From Homarus americanus (Eukaryota; Arthropoda; Malacostraca; Decapoda; Nephropidae), in assembly GCF_018991925.1 (NCBI RefSeq), contig NW_024729730.1, forward strand, positions 147,501 to 211,500: DNA of 64,000 bases, given 5' to 3'. Positions 55,405 through 64,000 of this stretch are shown one piece after another. The notes beneath the pieces were generated by a model that ran no database searches, was not told where the DNA came from, and saw only the letters and a program-made list of their open reading frames with translations. The position numbers were made by a program, and so were the translations under genes. Position 1 is the first letter of the stretch, and the number at the start of each line of letters is the position of its first letter.

Positions 55405-55675
55405 ATTGGTAACACTGCTATTAACTCGGTCGTCGCTATTGGTAACACTGGTATTGATACGGTCGTCGCTATTGGTAACACTGGTAGAGAAAGGGTCATC
55501 ACTATTGGTAACACTGGCAGCGACAGGGTCATCACTATTGGTAACACTGGCAGCGACAGGGTCATCACTATTGGTAACACTGGCAGCGACAGGGTCATCA
55601 CTATTGGTAACACTGGCACCGACAGGGTCATCACTATTGGTAACACTGGCAGCGACAGGAACATCAATAAGGGTC
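55405..55675. repeat. 33-bp minisatellite (ACAGGGTCATCACTATTGGTAACACTGGCA region)
   Basis: About eight units with the core GGGTCATCACTATTGGTAAC followed by ACTGGCAGCGACA. The left units differ (GGTCGTCGCTATTGG) and the right ones are identical. The period is 33 bp (11 codons), so both strands are open across the array. The plus-strand frame reads TGSSLLVTLAA per unit. Confidence 0.95.
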
Positions 55676-55705
55676 GTGTCGTATCTCTACTTATGTCAGC
55701 CAGCC

Positions 55706-55706
<1 letters not shown>

Positions 55707-55761
<55 letters not shown>
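55707..55761. repeat. (CT)n microsatellite
   Basis: Perfect CT run. Confidence 0.97.
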
Positions 55762-55762
<1 letters not shown>

Positions 55763-55887
55763 ACCCTTTCATCTTTTACGTCATACTTTTATCAATATTT
55801 ATCTTTCTTATTACAGAAGGAGTGAATTTTGCGACTCTGGAAGAATCAAACATTGCGTTTTGATGTGTATGTTTACCAGGAGCTCAG

Positions 55888-56010
55888 TGCGCGGGAAATT
55901 TTACCCGCCCTCTGACGTCACATGTAAACAGTGCCTCTGATTGGTCAGTTCTTGTCGAATTATTATAAGGGAATCAGGGAGATTCTCAACCAAGCGAGTC
56001 AGATGCAGTC
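55888..56010 (+). promoter_or_regulatory. Candidate RNA polymerase II promoter (E2F, CRE, CCAAT, TATA, Inr)
   Basis: In order on the plus strand: GCGGGAAA (55891, E2F-type, within a near-palindrome ending TTTTACCCGC); TGACGTCA (55913, CRE); ATTGG (55940, inverted CCAAT); TATAAG (55964). About 37 bp past the TATA start is TCAGA (55999), a fair match to the arthropod initiator TCAGT. The order and spacing are those of a compact TATA promoter. No coding exon is recognised downstream: the ATG at 56003 is closed after six codons. It may drive a non-coding or spliced 5' exon, or belong to a mobile element. Confidence 0.4.
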
Positions 56011-56238
56011 AACTCCGTCTTGACACTTATCAATCACGGGAGTCATCGGTTGTGAAATATACTGTATTGGTTTATTTATAGGAGTCAGGTAGTGAGGTCA
56101 GAGATCAGCCAATTTTTTTTAATCTAAATCTAAAATCCAGATGAAAACAATTAACACCCAAACTAATGAAAAAAGTATATATAGACGTGATACATCCGTA
56201 GTTACGACCCACACGGCGTTCTGCTGACGTAGGGAGTA

Positions 56239-56265
56239 TGACGTCACTATACCTAATCCGGATTA
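56239..56265. promoter_or_regulatory. CRE plus TAATCCGGATTA palindrome
   Basis: TGACGTCA (56239-56246) lies 7 bp before the perfect 12-bp palindrome TAATCCGGATTA (56254-56265). TAATCC is the site of K50 homeodomain proteins (Otd/Bicoid/Pitx class). Here it appears as an inverted pair. Function is inference. Confidence 0.35.
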
Positions 56266-56287
56266 AAATACAGAAACGGGATTGAAA

Positions 56288-56306
56288 ACGTGTGTGTGTG
56301 TGTGTG
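56288..56306. repeat. (TG)n microsatellite
   Basis: Short TG run. Confidence 0.9.
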
Positions 56307-56397
56307 ACGCTCTTGGCTGTGAACACAAAACACCTCAGGTACAGGCTTGTCTTCTCTTGCTCCTTTGTGTATACTTTCTTCTTCAGCCCACGCCCTT

Positions 56398-56399
<2 letters not shown>

Positions 56400-56465
<66 letters not shown>
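56400..56465. repeat. (TG)n microsatellite
   Basis: Perfect TG run. Confidence 0.98.
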
Positions 56466-56467
<2 letters not shown>

Positions 56468-56469
56468 CA

Positions 56470-56812
56470 TGTCTTTTAAACTGTGGTCAACTTTTATTTT
56501 CAAGTTTACGATCAGGTTCGCTTTTGGCTGTCTGGCAAAAGCATCTGAGACCGGTGGACACATTCTTCCTCCTCTTCCTCCGCCTCCTCTTTTAACTTCC
56601 TCCTCCATCTTCCTCTTCTTCTTCTCATTTCTCCAGCATGACATCATTGGCAATTAGAGCTGATGTTCCCTCGTTAGCGGGACAGACGACTAATGTTTAG
56701 CTCTGAGTGTTGTCACCGCTACCTCAAATACCCGCGTGACTTGTGTCTTGGTGGTGCAGCGGGGCCTGGATAAATGGTCCCTTTGTCTTATTAGGCCCCA
56801 GGTTAACCTAAT
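56470..56812. other. Unique spacer with CTTCCTC patch
   Basis: C/T-rich at 56565-56630. No gene recognised. Confidence 0.5.
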
Positions 56813-56829
56813 CCGACCCTACCTATCTC

Positions 56830-56861
56830 AACCCAACCTAACCTAACCTAACCTAACCTAC
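56830..56861 (-). repeat. Interstitial (CCTAA)n array
   Basis: Five to six CCTAA units, with related degenerate sequence upstream (AACCTAATCCG). Confidence 0.9.
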
Positions 56862-56892
56862 GTCTCTCGCCCACTTCTGACCCGAGAGTGAT

Positions 56893-57080
56893 TGGGGGAG
56901 AGGGGGAAGGGAGGGAGGTGGGAGGGAGGGAGGCAAGACACAGGTGATGTTGCCTCCTGCAAGATGAATAAAGGTGTCTGCAATTTGAGGGGAGGGTGAG
57001 GGAGAGGGAAGGTATGGTGAGGGAGAGGGAAGGTAGGGTGAGGGAGAAGGAAGGAAGGAAGGAAGGAAGGAAGGAAGGTG
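56893..57080. repeat. Purine tract with 22-bp units and (AAGG)n
   Basis: GGTGAGGGAGAGGGAAGGTA occurs two to three times (56995-57048), then an AAGG run to about 57078. Confidence 0.85.
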
Positions 57081-57188
57081 AACGTGGAAGAGTGTTTAAT
57101 TTACTAGTATAGCCGCCCATGGTCCTTCGTTCGTGACTGACCTGAGCCAGTAAGATATGATATATTTCAAGCGGCGTCTAGAATAAGT

Positions 57189-57360
57189 GAGAGAGAGAGA
57201 GAGAGAGAGAGTGAAAAATAGAAACAAAGAGAGTGTGGAAGGGAGGGAAGAAAGAAAAATAGAGAGAATGGAAGGGGAGGAACGAGACAGAGAAGGAGAG
57301 AGAGAGATAGGTGAGAGAGAGAAATTTAAGGAAAAAGAATTGAGTAAGAGTGAAAGAGAT
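57189..57360. repeat. (GA)n and GA-rich tract
   Basis: GA run 57189-57212, then AGAGAGAAGG-type purine-rich sequence. Confidence 0.85.
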
Positions 57361-57544
57361 GTTGTATTGCCACAGTAGGGAGAGGAAACAAGATCAACAT
57401 AACCGGGAATTATTGTCTCAGTGTTTTACCATGTCTTTCGTTCACCCAACACGAGACAACGATAAATATTCAGTACTTGTTCAAAGTGTTCTGGTCAGAG
57501 AAATATGAAACATGGATTAAATTCAATGAAACATCAATAGTAGT

Positions 57545-57962
57545 ACGGAGTTTAGGTATCAGTATAGATTTTTAAGTATACAAGACAGATTTTAGGTATA
57601 ATGTACAGATTTTTAGGTATAAAGGACAGATTTTAGGTATAAAAGACGGATTTTTTGGCATAAAGGGCAGATTTTAGGTAAGTACAGATTTTAGGTATAA
57701 AATACAGATTTTTAGGTATTAAGTATAGATTTTTGGATATAAAGGACAGATTTTTCGGTATAAAGGGCAGGTTTTTAGGTATAAAGTAAAGATTTTTAGG
57801 CATTAAGTATACATATTTTTGACATCAAGGACAGAATTTTGGGTATTAGTACAGATTTTTGGGTATTAAGCACAGATTTTTGAGTATTAAGTATAGATTT
57901 GTTTGGCATAAAGGGCAGATTTTAGGTATAACGGACATATTTTAGGTATATAGGACAGATCC
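57545..57962. repeat. About 20-bp degenerate AT-rich repeat (CAGATTTTTAGGTATAAAG)
   Basis: About 20 units of GACAGATTTTAGGTATAAA with TTTGG, ATTAAG and GGCATAAAG variants. Unit length is 17 to 23 bp. Clearly tandem but old. Confidence 0.88.
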
Positions 57963-58059
57963 CGTCACTTCCTCGTGGGGGCATAATTACCTAAGTGTGT
58001 GTGTGTAGAATATTAAGTATATACCGTAACTTGAGTTATCTCTCTAGTGTCCAGCGGTA

Positions 58060-58130
58060 TCATAGGTTCTAGTAGGTAGCGTATGTGTATGATCTAGTGT
58101 GTAGCGTATGTGTATGATCTAGCGTGAGTC
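58060..58130. repeat. Short tandem repeat (GATCTAGTGTGTAGCGTATG)
   Basis: TAGCGTATGTGTATGATCTAG occurs twice in tandem with a 27-bp period and a partial third copy (ATCTAGCGTGAG). Confidence 0.8.
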
Positions 58131-58305
58131 TGAGCACGTATGTCAGACCTGTCAAGAGTTCAGCTTTAGAAGTGACGTCAACGTTTCAATAATACTGGAG
58201 AAGATTGCCATCCCAGAACACCTTTACCTGGTGAGTGTACATAGGTGATGCCTCTATACACCTCATTAGTTTACCTGTAGTCTCGTGGTCAAGAGTGTTA
58301 GTGGT

Positions 58306-58341
58306 GTCAGTCAGTCAGTCAGTCAGTCAGTCAGTCAGTCA
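58306..58341. repeat. (TCAG)n microsatellite
   Basis: Nine TCAG units. Confidence 0.96.
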
Positions 58342-58720
58342 ATCACAGATCAGAGAACAAAGACAATAATATCTGATGCATAAATATTAACAAACAGGTG
58401 TCTAATACGAGAATAAAACATGTCATCATCGTGTCTGATTCAGTGTTGCCAGAATGACGAATTGGGTCCCATGACTCGAGAATAATCATCACCTGACAGT
58501 CACACGTAAGGGGAGGGTAGGGGGGAAGGGGGAATTGGTAGTCGAAGGCTAGACGAGGCTGTTCGAACCTTTCCCCCCCCGCCCCCCCCCCACCCAGTTC
58601 GGAATTAGGATGCCAGGCACTGAGAGTCAGGCCATTACCATGAGGATTAGTGCCAACTGCAGCAATTATCAGTGGCTGGCGGTATTCCTCCTTCAACCTA
58701 TATAGCAACACGTACCAGAC
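58342..58720. other. Unique spacer
   Basis: A poly-C interval at 58572-58595 is the only unusual composition. No gene. Confidence 0.5.
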
Positions 58721-58721
58721 C

Positions 58722-58860
58722 AACTTTCTCTCCCTCTCCCTTCCTCTCCCTTTCTCTTCCTTCCTCTCCCTTCCTCTCCCTTCTTCTTCCCCCACCCCCA
58801 TTAACTCCCTCCCTCAACCTCCCTCTCCCTCTTCAAGATATCCACCCCACCCTATCCACC
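58722..58860. repeat. CTCTCCCTTCC polypyrimidine tract
   Basis: CCCTTCCTCTCCCTTTC units. No gene. Confidence 0.85.
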
Positions 58861-59097
58861 GCTTCCCTCTCACGCCACCACGACATCCACAAGACTAAAC
58901 TGAGGTATTTAGAGATCTAGGCAACGAAGATTTAACCCAGATTATTTATCCTTCCTTCCTTCCCTCAAGTTGTATGTCTGAGGTAAAACTTGATGTTGAG
59001 AGAATTTTTGTGAAATATTCCGACGACAAATCGTAACTTCCTGAATTTGAAAGTGGGTCGCAAATCATGAACGCATTATGTATTCGGAATGCGTATG

Positions 59098-59160
59098 TTG
59101 GGGGGGTGGGGGTGGGGGGAGGGAGGGAGGATGGGGGAGGGTAAGGGGGGGTGGGGGGAA
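59098..59160. repeat. G-rich tract
   Basis: GGGGGGTGGGGGTGGGGGG and similar. G-quadruplex potential on the plus strand. Confidence 0.85.
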
Positions 59161-59174
59161 TGTTTCCTCTCGCC

Positions 59175-59400
59175 TGTCATGTCCTCAGTGATATATGACA
59201 GTAAATTTTGGACCTCCTGTCATCGTGTACAGATATATGACAGTATGGTTTTAAACCCCTGTCACATTGGTGTATGTCAACGGCGTGGTGTTAGTATGGA
59301 TGACAGTAAGTATGTTTGGAAGTGCTGTCATTGTGTATATGACAGTATGGTTTTTAGCCTGTCATACAGTACAGTGAATGACGGTATGAGGTCACTTCTT
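59175..59400. repeat. Degenerate GTATATGACAGTATGG repeat
   Basis: ATATGACAGTA recurs about five times, about 40 to 60 bp apart, paired with CTGTCAT. ATGACAG and CTGTCAT are complementary, so each unit can fold. Confidence 0.75.
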
Positions 59401-59435
59401 CTGTCATCTCAGTCACAATAGACAGGGAGGATTAC

Positions 59436-59514
59436 ATACCTAACCTAACCTAATCTAACCAAACCTAACCAAACCTAACCTAACCAAACCTAACCTAACC
59501 AAACCTAACCACAA
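59436..59514 (-). repeat. Interstitial (CCTAA)n array with CCAAA variants
   Basis: CCTAACC pentamers interspersed with ACCAAACC every second or third unit, giving a higher-order pattern. A diverged telomere-type block. Confidence 0.92.
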
Positions 59515-59576
59515 CAGAATGCTCACTAGGTGTTGTCTCTTAAGATTACACCCTGATATACAAGGTGAAGTTCATT

Positions 59577-59606
59577 CTGTGTGTGTGTGTGTGTGTGTGT
59601 GCCTAC

Positions 59607-59686
<80 letters not shown>
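59577..59686. repeat. (TG)n and (CT)n microsatellites
   Basis: TG run 59577-59601 and CT run 59610-59685. Confidence 0.97.
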
Positions 59687-59689
<3 letters not shown>

Positions 59690-59794
59690 CTTGAGATGGG
59701 TTGAATGATATAAAGTTTTCTTTGTTCTTGAATAAATATTGCTGTTGCTTTTCTCTTTGTTGTGTTGTTTATTGTTAAGGGCTTGTTGTGTGAC

Positions 59795-60055
59795 GAAGAG
59801 GGGGAGTGAGGGAGGGAGAGGAGGAAAGGTGAGGAGGAGTGGAGAAGACAGAGAGGGAGAAGATGAAGAGAGGGAAGGAGAGAGGGGTGTGAGAAAGCGT
59901 GTAGAGGGAGGAAGAGAAGGGGAAGGGAGGGGAGAGAGAAAAAAGAGAGGAAGAGAATGGAGGAAAGTCGGGAGGTAGAGAGACATAGTGAGTAAGAGAG
60001 AAGTAGAAAGGGAGAAGATATAGACATGAAAAGGGGAGAGGAAGGGAGAAGAGAA
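59795..60055. repeat. Polypurine tract
   Basis: GGGAGGGAGAGGAGG-type sequence of about 260 bp, ending at a CA run. Confidence 0.88.
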
Positions 60056-60264
60056 ATACACACACACACAACAGGAAAACACCAATTTGTGTTTTACTTG
60101 TACAGTTATGTTGCTTTCCTGTTTGTACACTAAGGCTCACACACTCAGTTACTCAGAGTCATCGAATGTGTTTATTTTCTTACCAACAATATTTTACACA
60201 ATACACTTGTTTTTATTCCTTCGACCTTTTTTTCATCCACACCAAAATATTGATCCTAGGAGCT

Positions 60265-60265
<1 letters not shown>

Positions 60266-60320
<55 letters not shown>
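60266..60320. repeat. (CA)n microsatellite
   Basis: Perfect CA run. Confidence 0.98.
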
Positions 60321-60322
<2 letters not shown>

Positions 60323-60389
60323 GAATAACTTTTTAATTATATACAGTTTATTCCTAGACGTGTTAATGAATCCCTCACTCGCCATCTTT

Positions 60390-60605
60390 CGAGCTGCTCA
60401 GAGATTCGTTCCAACAGTTCGGAGATTCGTTCCTTTAGTTCACAGTTTTGTTCCAGCATTTCAGAACAGTTCAGGGATTCGTTTCAACAGTTCAGAGGCC
60501 TTCTCCAGCATTTCAGTCCCATTCAAACATATCAGAGTTTCGTTCCAACATTTCAGAGTCTCGTTCCGTTATCTCAGACACTGGTTCGTTTCACCAGTTC
60601 GAAAT
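60390..60605. repeat. About 21-bp degenerate repeat (AGTTCGGAGATTCGTTCCA)
   Basis: About ten units of GTTCGGAGATTCGTTCCAAC or TTTCAGAGTTTCGTTCCAAC. Same family as 43.36-43.48 kb. Confidence 0.8.
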
Positions 60606-60609
60606 CACA

Positions 60610-61305
60610 GGTGTATAAAAGGGTTCCTATAGCTGACTGATTCCCTACAGTGTAAACAATACGGAATTCGACAACACCCGCCTCTGATCACTGTGTCCTC
60701 TTGTTATTCACTATAGAACCAAAATACCTCACGTAAAACCTTATTGTCACAAATCACCTGAAAATTAGACACCCCCAAATCCACAAAATTAATAACCCTG
60801 ACTATATATCGTAAGAATAACCCTTAACGTAACCTAAAAAAAAAAACATACCAAACTTGATCTCTGTTTAACCATCCCCACACTCCTCCCACTCACCCCC
60901 CACACTCCCTCCACACTCACCCCTTACCCCCCTCTCCTTAACCCCTCCCAACAAAACATATCATCCTTATCACTTCCACCTCACCATGTTAAATACTCTT
61001 GTTAATCTGTTTGTTGTGTTTTGAGGAATAAACACCATATTTTTTTCTTTTGTTGTTTTTATTTGTTTTGGGGTGAGGAATTATTTTTTTTTTCGTTGTT
61101 TAGGAGGATGTATATGTTAAAGTGTCTAGTTCCAGTTGAATAAATTTGGAATATTATCGTGTTAGTATTTTTTAGGGTGGATCTGGTCGTTGGTGTGAGC
61201 AGCTGTAATGAGCCAGTGTGAAATATATCGTTACATAGTCCTATTTTCGAGGGGTTTTTTTGTTTTCATTTGAGTTTTTTCTTGTTTATATTATGGTGTG
61301 TTTAT
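60610..61305. other. AT-rich unique spacer
   Basis: C-rich patch at 60870-60950 (CACTCACCCCCCACACTCCC). Otherwise no feature. Confidence 0.5.
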
Positions 61306-61311
61306 TCTACA

Positions 61312-61536
61312 GAGACAGACAGACAGATAAACAGACAGACAGATAAACAGACACACACACACAGACACACACAGACACACACAGACACACACAGACAGAA
61401 AGACAGATAAACAGAGAGAGAGACTGATAAACAGAAGCTTCCTTACATCACAGGCAGGAGTCATGTGTCAGTGTCTTAGGCTAATGGTTTACACACACAC
61501 ACACATACACACACAACACACACACATACACACACA

Positions 61537-61570
<34 letters not shown>

Positions 61571-61585
61571 AAACACACATACAGG
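61312..61585. repeat. (GACA)n, (ACACAG)n and (AC)n tracts
   Basis: AGACAGACAGATAAAC units at 61312-61350, CACACACAGA units to 61400, then AC with ATAC interruptions at 61490-61580. Confidence 0.92.
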
Positions 61586-61704
61586 GTAAACAGTGGTACC
61601 CTCACTCACTGGCTACCATCATGCGTCAGTGTCACATCTTAATGGTTCCACACTCTCAACAATGGAGCGCCACTTGGTCCAACAGCATTTGTAAACCACC
61701 TACA

Positions 61705-61865
61705 TAATTACAGGGCTTCCTCCTCTTCCTCTTCCTCTTCCTCTTCTTTCTCTGCTTCATCTTCCTCTTCTTCATCTTCCTCTTCTTCATCTTCCTCTTA
61801 TCCCCTTCCCCTGTCCCTCTTCCTGCTCCTCCTCCTCCTCCTCCTGGTTCTACTGACGGAGGGCT
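61705..61865. repeat. CTTCCTCTT polypyrimidine tract
   Basis: CTTCATCTTCCTCTT units of 6 to 15 bp. Confidence 0.85.
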
Positions 61866-61889
61866 ATCGAGATTTCCTTATTGGAGGGG

Positions 61890-62095
61890 GGGGCAGTTAT
61901 ACCAGCTGGACATAAGGCTGGGTGTATACTGAATATAATTGGAGCCTTATAAGTATATCGGTGGAGTATAATTAATCTAGAGCCTTATAAAGGGTCACGT
62001 GAGTATATCGGTGAAGTATAATTAATATTGAAACCTTATAATGGGTTAAGGAAGAATATCAGAGTATGATTAATTAACAAGGTTCATTTTACGTA
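61890..62095. repeat. Degenerate AGTATATCGGTGGAGTATAA repeat
   Basis: GAGTATATCGGTGRAGTATAATTAAT occurs twice (about 61951 and 62001) with GAGCCTTATAA or AAACCTTATAA partners. Period about 50 bp. Confidence 0.65.
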
Positions 62096-62097
62096 TC

Positions 62098-62101
62098 TGT
62101 G

Positions 62102-62131
<30 letters not shown>
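62098..62131. repeat. (TATG)n microsatellite
   Basis: Short TATG run. Confidence 0.95.
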
Positions 62132-62132
<1 letters not shown>

Positions 62133-62254
62133 GGTCAAGTACTCGACGTCAACTTCAAGACAATTTTCTGAAAGTGAAGATTATAGTTTGAACTTCAGAG
62201 ATCAAAAAGGATGATGGAATTATTATGGAAGTCTTGAAGAAAAGTAATTTAGGG

Positions 62255-62372
62255 CGACTGAGACTCCAAACTATTGAAACGAGACACCGAACTGGTAAAA
62301 TGAGACTGTACTGCTAAAATGAGGCTCCGAACTGCTAAAATGAGACTCCAAACTGCTAAAATGAGACTGAAT
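62255..62372. repeat. 21-bp degenerate repeat (GAGACTCCAAACTGCTAAAAT)
   Basis: Five units, the last three nearly identical. Confidence 0.85.
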
Positions 62373-62389
62373 CCACAGATATGCACCCC

Positions 62390-62524
62390 CTTCTTCCCTT
62401 CCCTCCACTCTCCTTCCTCCTCCTTCTCACTCTCCTTCCTCTTTCCTCCACCTTCCATCCCTTCCCCACCCTCCTTCCCTCCCCCAATTTCCTTCCCTCT
62501 TCCTCCACCCTCCTTCCTTCCTCC

Positions 62525-62556
<32 letters not shown>

Positions 62557-62558
62557 GT
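62390..62558. repeat. CTCCTTCC polypyrimidine tract with (CT)n
   Basis: CCTCCTTCCTC units ending in a CT run at about 62526-62556. Confidence 0.88.
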
Positions 62559-62559
62559 C

Positions 62560-63075
62560 TCAGTGTCATAAACCGTCATTAATATCGTCGGGGTTCTTTA
62601 TTAAGGCAGCATTAGTGAGGTTCTCAAGACGTGTTCAAGCATGTACAGGTAATTAGTGTGAAGTACCTGTGAGAGACCCAACCACACCTTGATGCTGTCC
62701 ACTCAGGTTAACTACACCCACTGGTTTGATCATTGTAATTAAATCAGTTAATTACATCTCACTGTCATTTTAATTACGCCAAAAGTATATTTATTCCATT
62801 ATGTTTCTCGCGTCCCGAATAAAACAAAAAGTTATAATTGACAATAATATCCTTTGGTAGTTTGTTTTTCTAATGCCTGAGAAAAAAGTATAAAAAAATA
62901 AAATAAAAATCTATATACTGTAAATATCTTCTCTTGTCAATTTATATTTTTATTCCTAAGTTTTAAAAATAATGAATGATTTTTTTTGATTGTCAATTAA
63001 ACACCTAACTTAATAACGTATAACATTTCAATTACATTAAAAAAAATGAGTAATTTATCTTCTCAATAAAAAATA
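62560..63075. other. AT-rich unique spacer
   Basis: Very AT-rich from 62850. No gene seen. Confidence 0.5.
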
Positions 63076-63082
63076 ATTTAAC

Positions 63083-63152
63083 TCCCCTCCCCCACCCCCC
63101 ACCCAGCCCCCCACCCCACCCACCCCACCCCACCCCACCCCCACCCCCACAA
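63083..63152. repeat. CCCCACCC block
   Basis: C-rich with regular A. The minus strand is GGGGTGGG and G-quadruplex prone. Confidence 0.9.
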
Positions 63153-63334
63153 AAAACCATATATATAAGAAAAAAGTAAAATTTAATAAGAATCTAGAAT
63201 ACTTTCCCTTGTTAATTAAAATTTTACTCCCCAAAATAACGTTACAGGAAACTGACACCTAAAACACTGGCTTAAATAATTGCCATTTTCCAATTAGTTA
63301 AATGACAGTGTGATATATACTCCCTCGGGTGTAT

Positions 63335-63475
63335 AATCTCATTATTGGTGTATGAGAGATGATTAGCGTGTATGACGGCTGTATGAGAGACGATTACGGT
63401 GTATGATGGCTGTATGAGATGATTTGGGTGTATGACGGCTGTATGAGAGACAGTGTATGATAGCCGTATGAAAGA
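63335..63475. repeat. Degenerate GTGTATGACGGCTGTATGAG repeat
   Basis: GTGTATGACGGCTGTATGAGA recurs about four times at roughly 30 to 37 bp with AGACGATTA between. Confidence 0.85.
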
Positions 63476-63699
63476 ATATAGCTGTATTTGTCCATATCAT
63501 ACAGTGGTGTTAGTATTTCCACGAGTGTATTAGTTAACCATTGGCACATGTTTATTTAGTGTATATAGACAAGGGAGATTTATATTACCTAATGTGTATA
63601 GTATAATGGTGAAGGTATTATGATGAGCGGGAGCTGTAATTGATGATTGGTGATATAATGCAGTGATGGTGGTGATAATGATAGCAATTATAGCAGCAA

Positions 63700-63707
63700 T
63701 AATGATG

Positions 63708-63762
<55 letters not shown>

Positions 63763-63805
63763 TAACAATTAAAACAATAACACTAACACAATAACAACAA
63801 CAACT

Positions 63806-63836
<31 letters not shown>

Positions 63837-63838
63837 CT
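63700..63838. repeat. (AAT)n then (CAA)n microsatellites
   Basis: AAT run to about 63758, a mixed AACAATA zone, then a CAA run to 63835. Confidence 0.96.
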
Positions 63839-63960
63839 AGTAACTCATCAACCCCAGGTAGCCAGACGTGACCTCGACGGCTCACTACCAGACGTGACCT
63901 ACTGTATACTCGTCCCTACCCTGTAATGGACACCCCCCTTAACCCAGACCCGATAATGGA

Positions 63961-63961
63961 T

Positions 63962-64000
<39 letters not shown>
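63961..64000. repeat. (TG)n microsatellite, cut by window end
   Basis: TG run reaching the last base of the window. Confidence 0.97.

Overview
The window reads as a non-coding, repeat-saturated stretch of an arthropod genome, most likely a decapod crustacean. Three things point that way. First, there are repeated interstitial blocks of the arthropod telomere motif TTAGG/CCTAA (about 16.5, 17.15, 24.7, 28.26, 51.67, 53.47, 56.83 and 59.45 kb). Second, perfect microsatellites are extremely dense ((AC)n, (AG)n, (ATT)n, (ACT)n, (CATA)n), as is known for crabs and shrimps. Third, there are decayed non-LTR retrotransposon (LINE) copies. The species assignment is inference. I see no prokaryotic genes, no rRNA, no functional tRNA and no CRISPR array.

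I recognise no host protein-coding gene. Long open frames do exist, the longest being nearly 1400 codons at 35.9-40.1 kb, but each lies on a tandem repeat whose unit lacks stop codons, often in several frames at once. The only sequences with recognisable protein homology are two 5'-truncated copies of one LINE family: copy A (+, about 45571-46422) and copy B (-, about 18651-19205). They carry the C-terminal end of a reverse-transcriptase ORF, a shared 3' UTR and an (ATT)n tail. Each has its own CGA-to-TGA nonsense change, and both are flanked on each side by (AC)n.

Layout. 0-16 kb: minisatellites (22, 15, 27, 20, 32 and about 31 bp units), a GAGA/CAGGTG array at 6.46-7.68 kb, an array of splice-donor-like sites at 10.17-10.37 kb, a probable Tigger/pogo-like MITE at 14.06-14.27 kb and a 20-bp array at 15.46-16.31 kb. 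16-31 kb: TTAGG blocks, LINE copy B, polypyrimidine tracts, 31-, 21-, 18-, 41-, 23- and 16-bp arrays and a tRNA-derived SINE at 29.04-29.18 kb. 31-35.8 kb: AT-rich sequence with a cluster of CRE-like TGACGTCA palindromes, then purine-rich arrays. 35.88-40.07 kb: one C-rich minisatellite of about 4.2 kb, the largest element here, with a G-run-rich minus strand. 40-64 kb: more arrays, LINE copy A, a block rich in GGTCA half-sites (53.6-54.3 kb), and a compact promoter-like cluster (E2F, CRE, CCAAT and TATA motifs) at 55.89-56.01 kb.

No gene set works together here. The best biological leads are the possible (AC)n insertion preference of the LINE, the promoter-like and CRE clusters, the MITE and SINE, and the very large G-quadruplex-prone VNTR. 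All array boundaries and copy numbers were read by eye.
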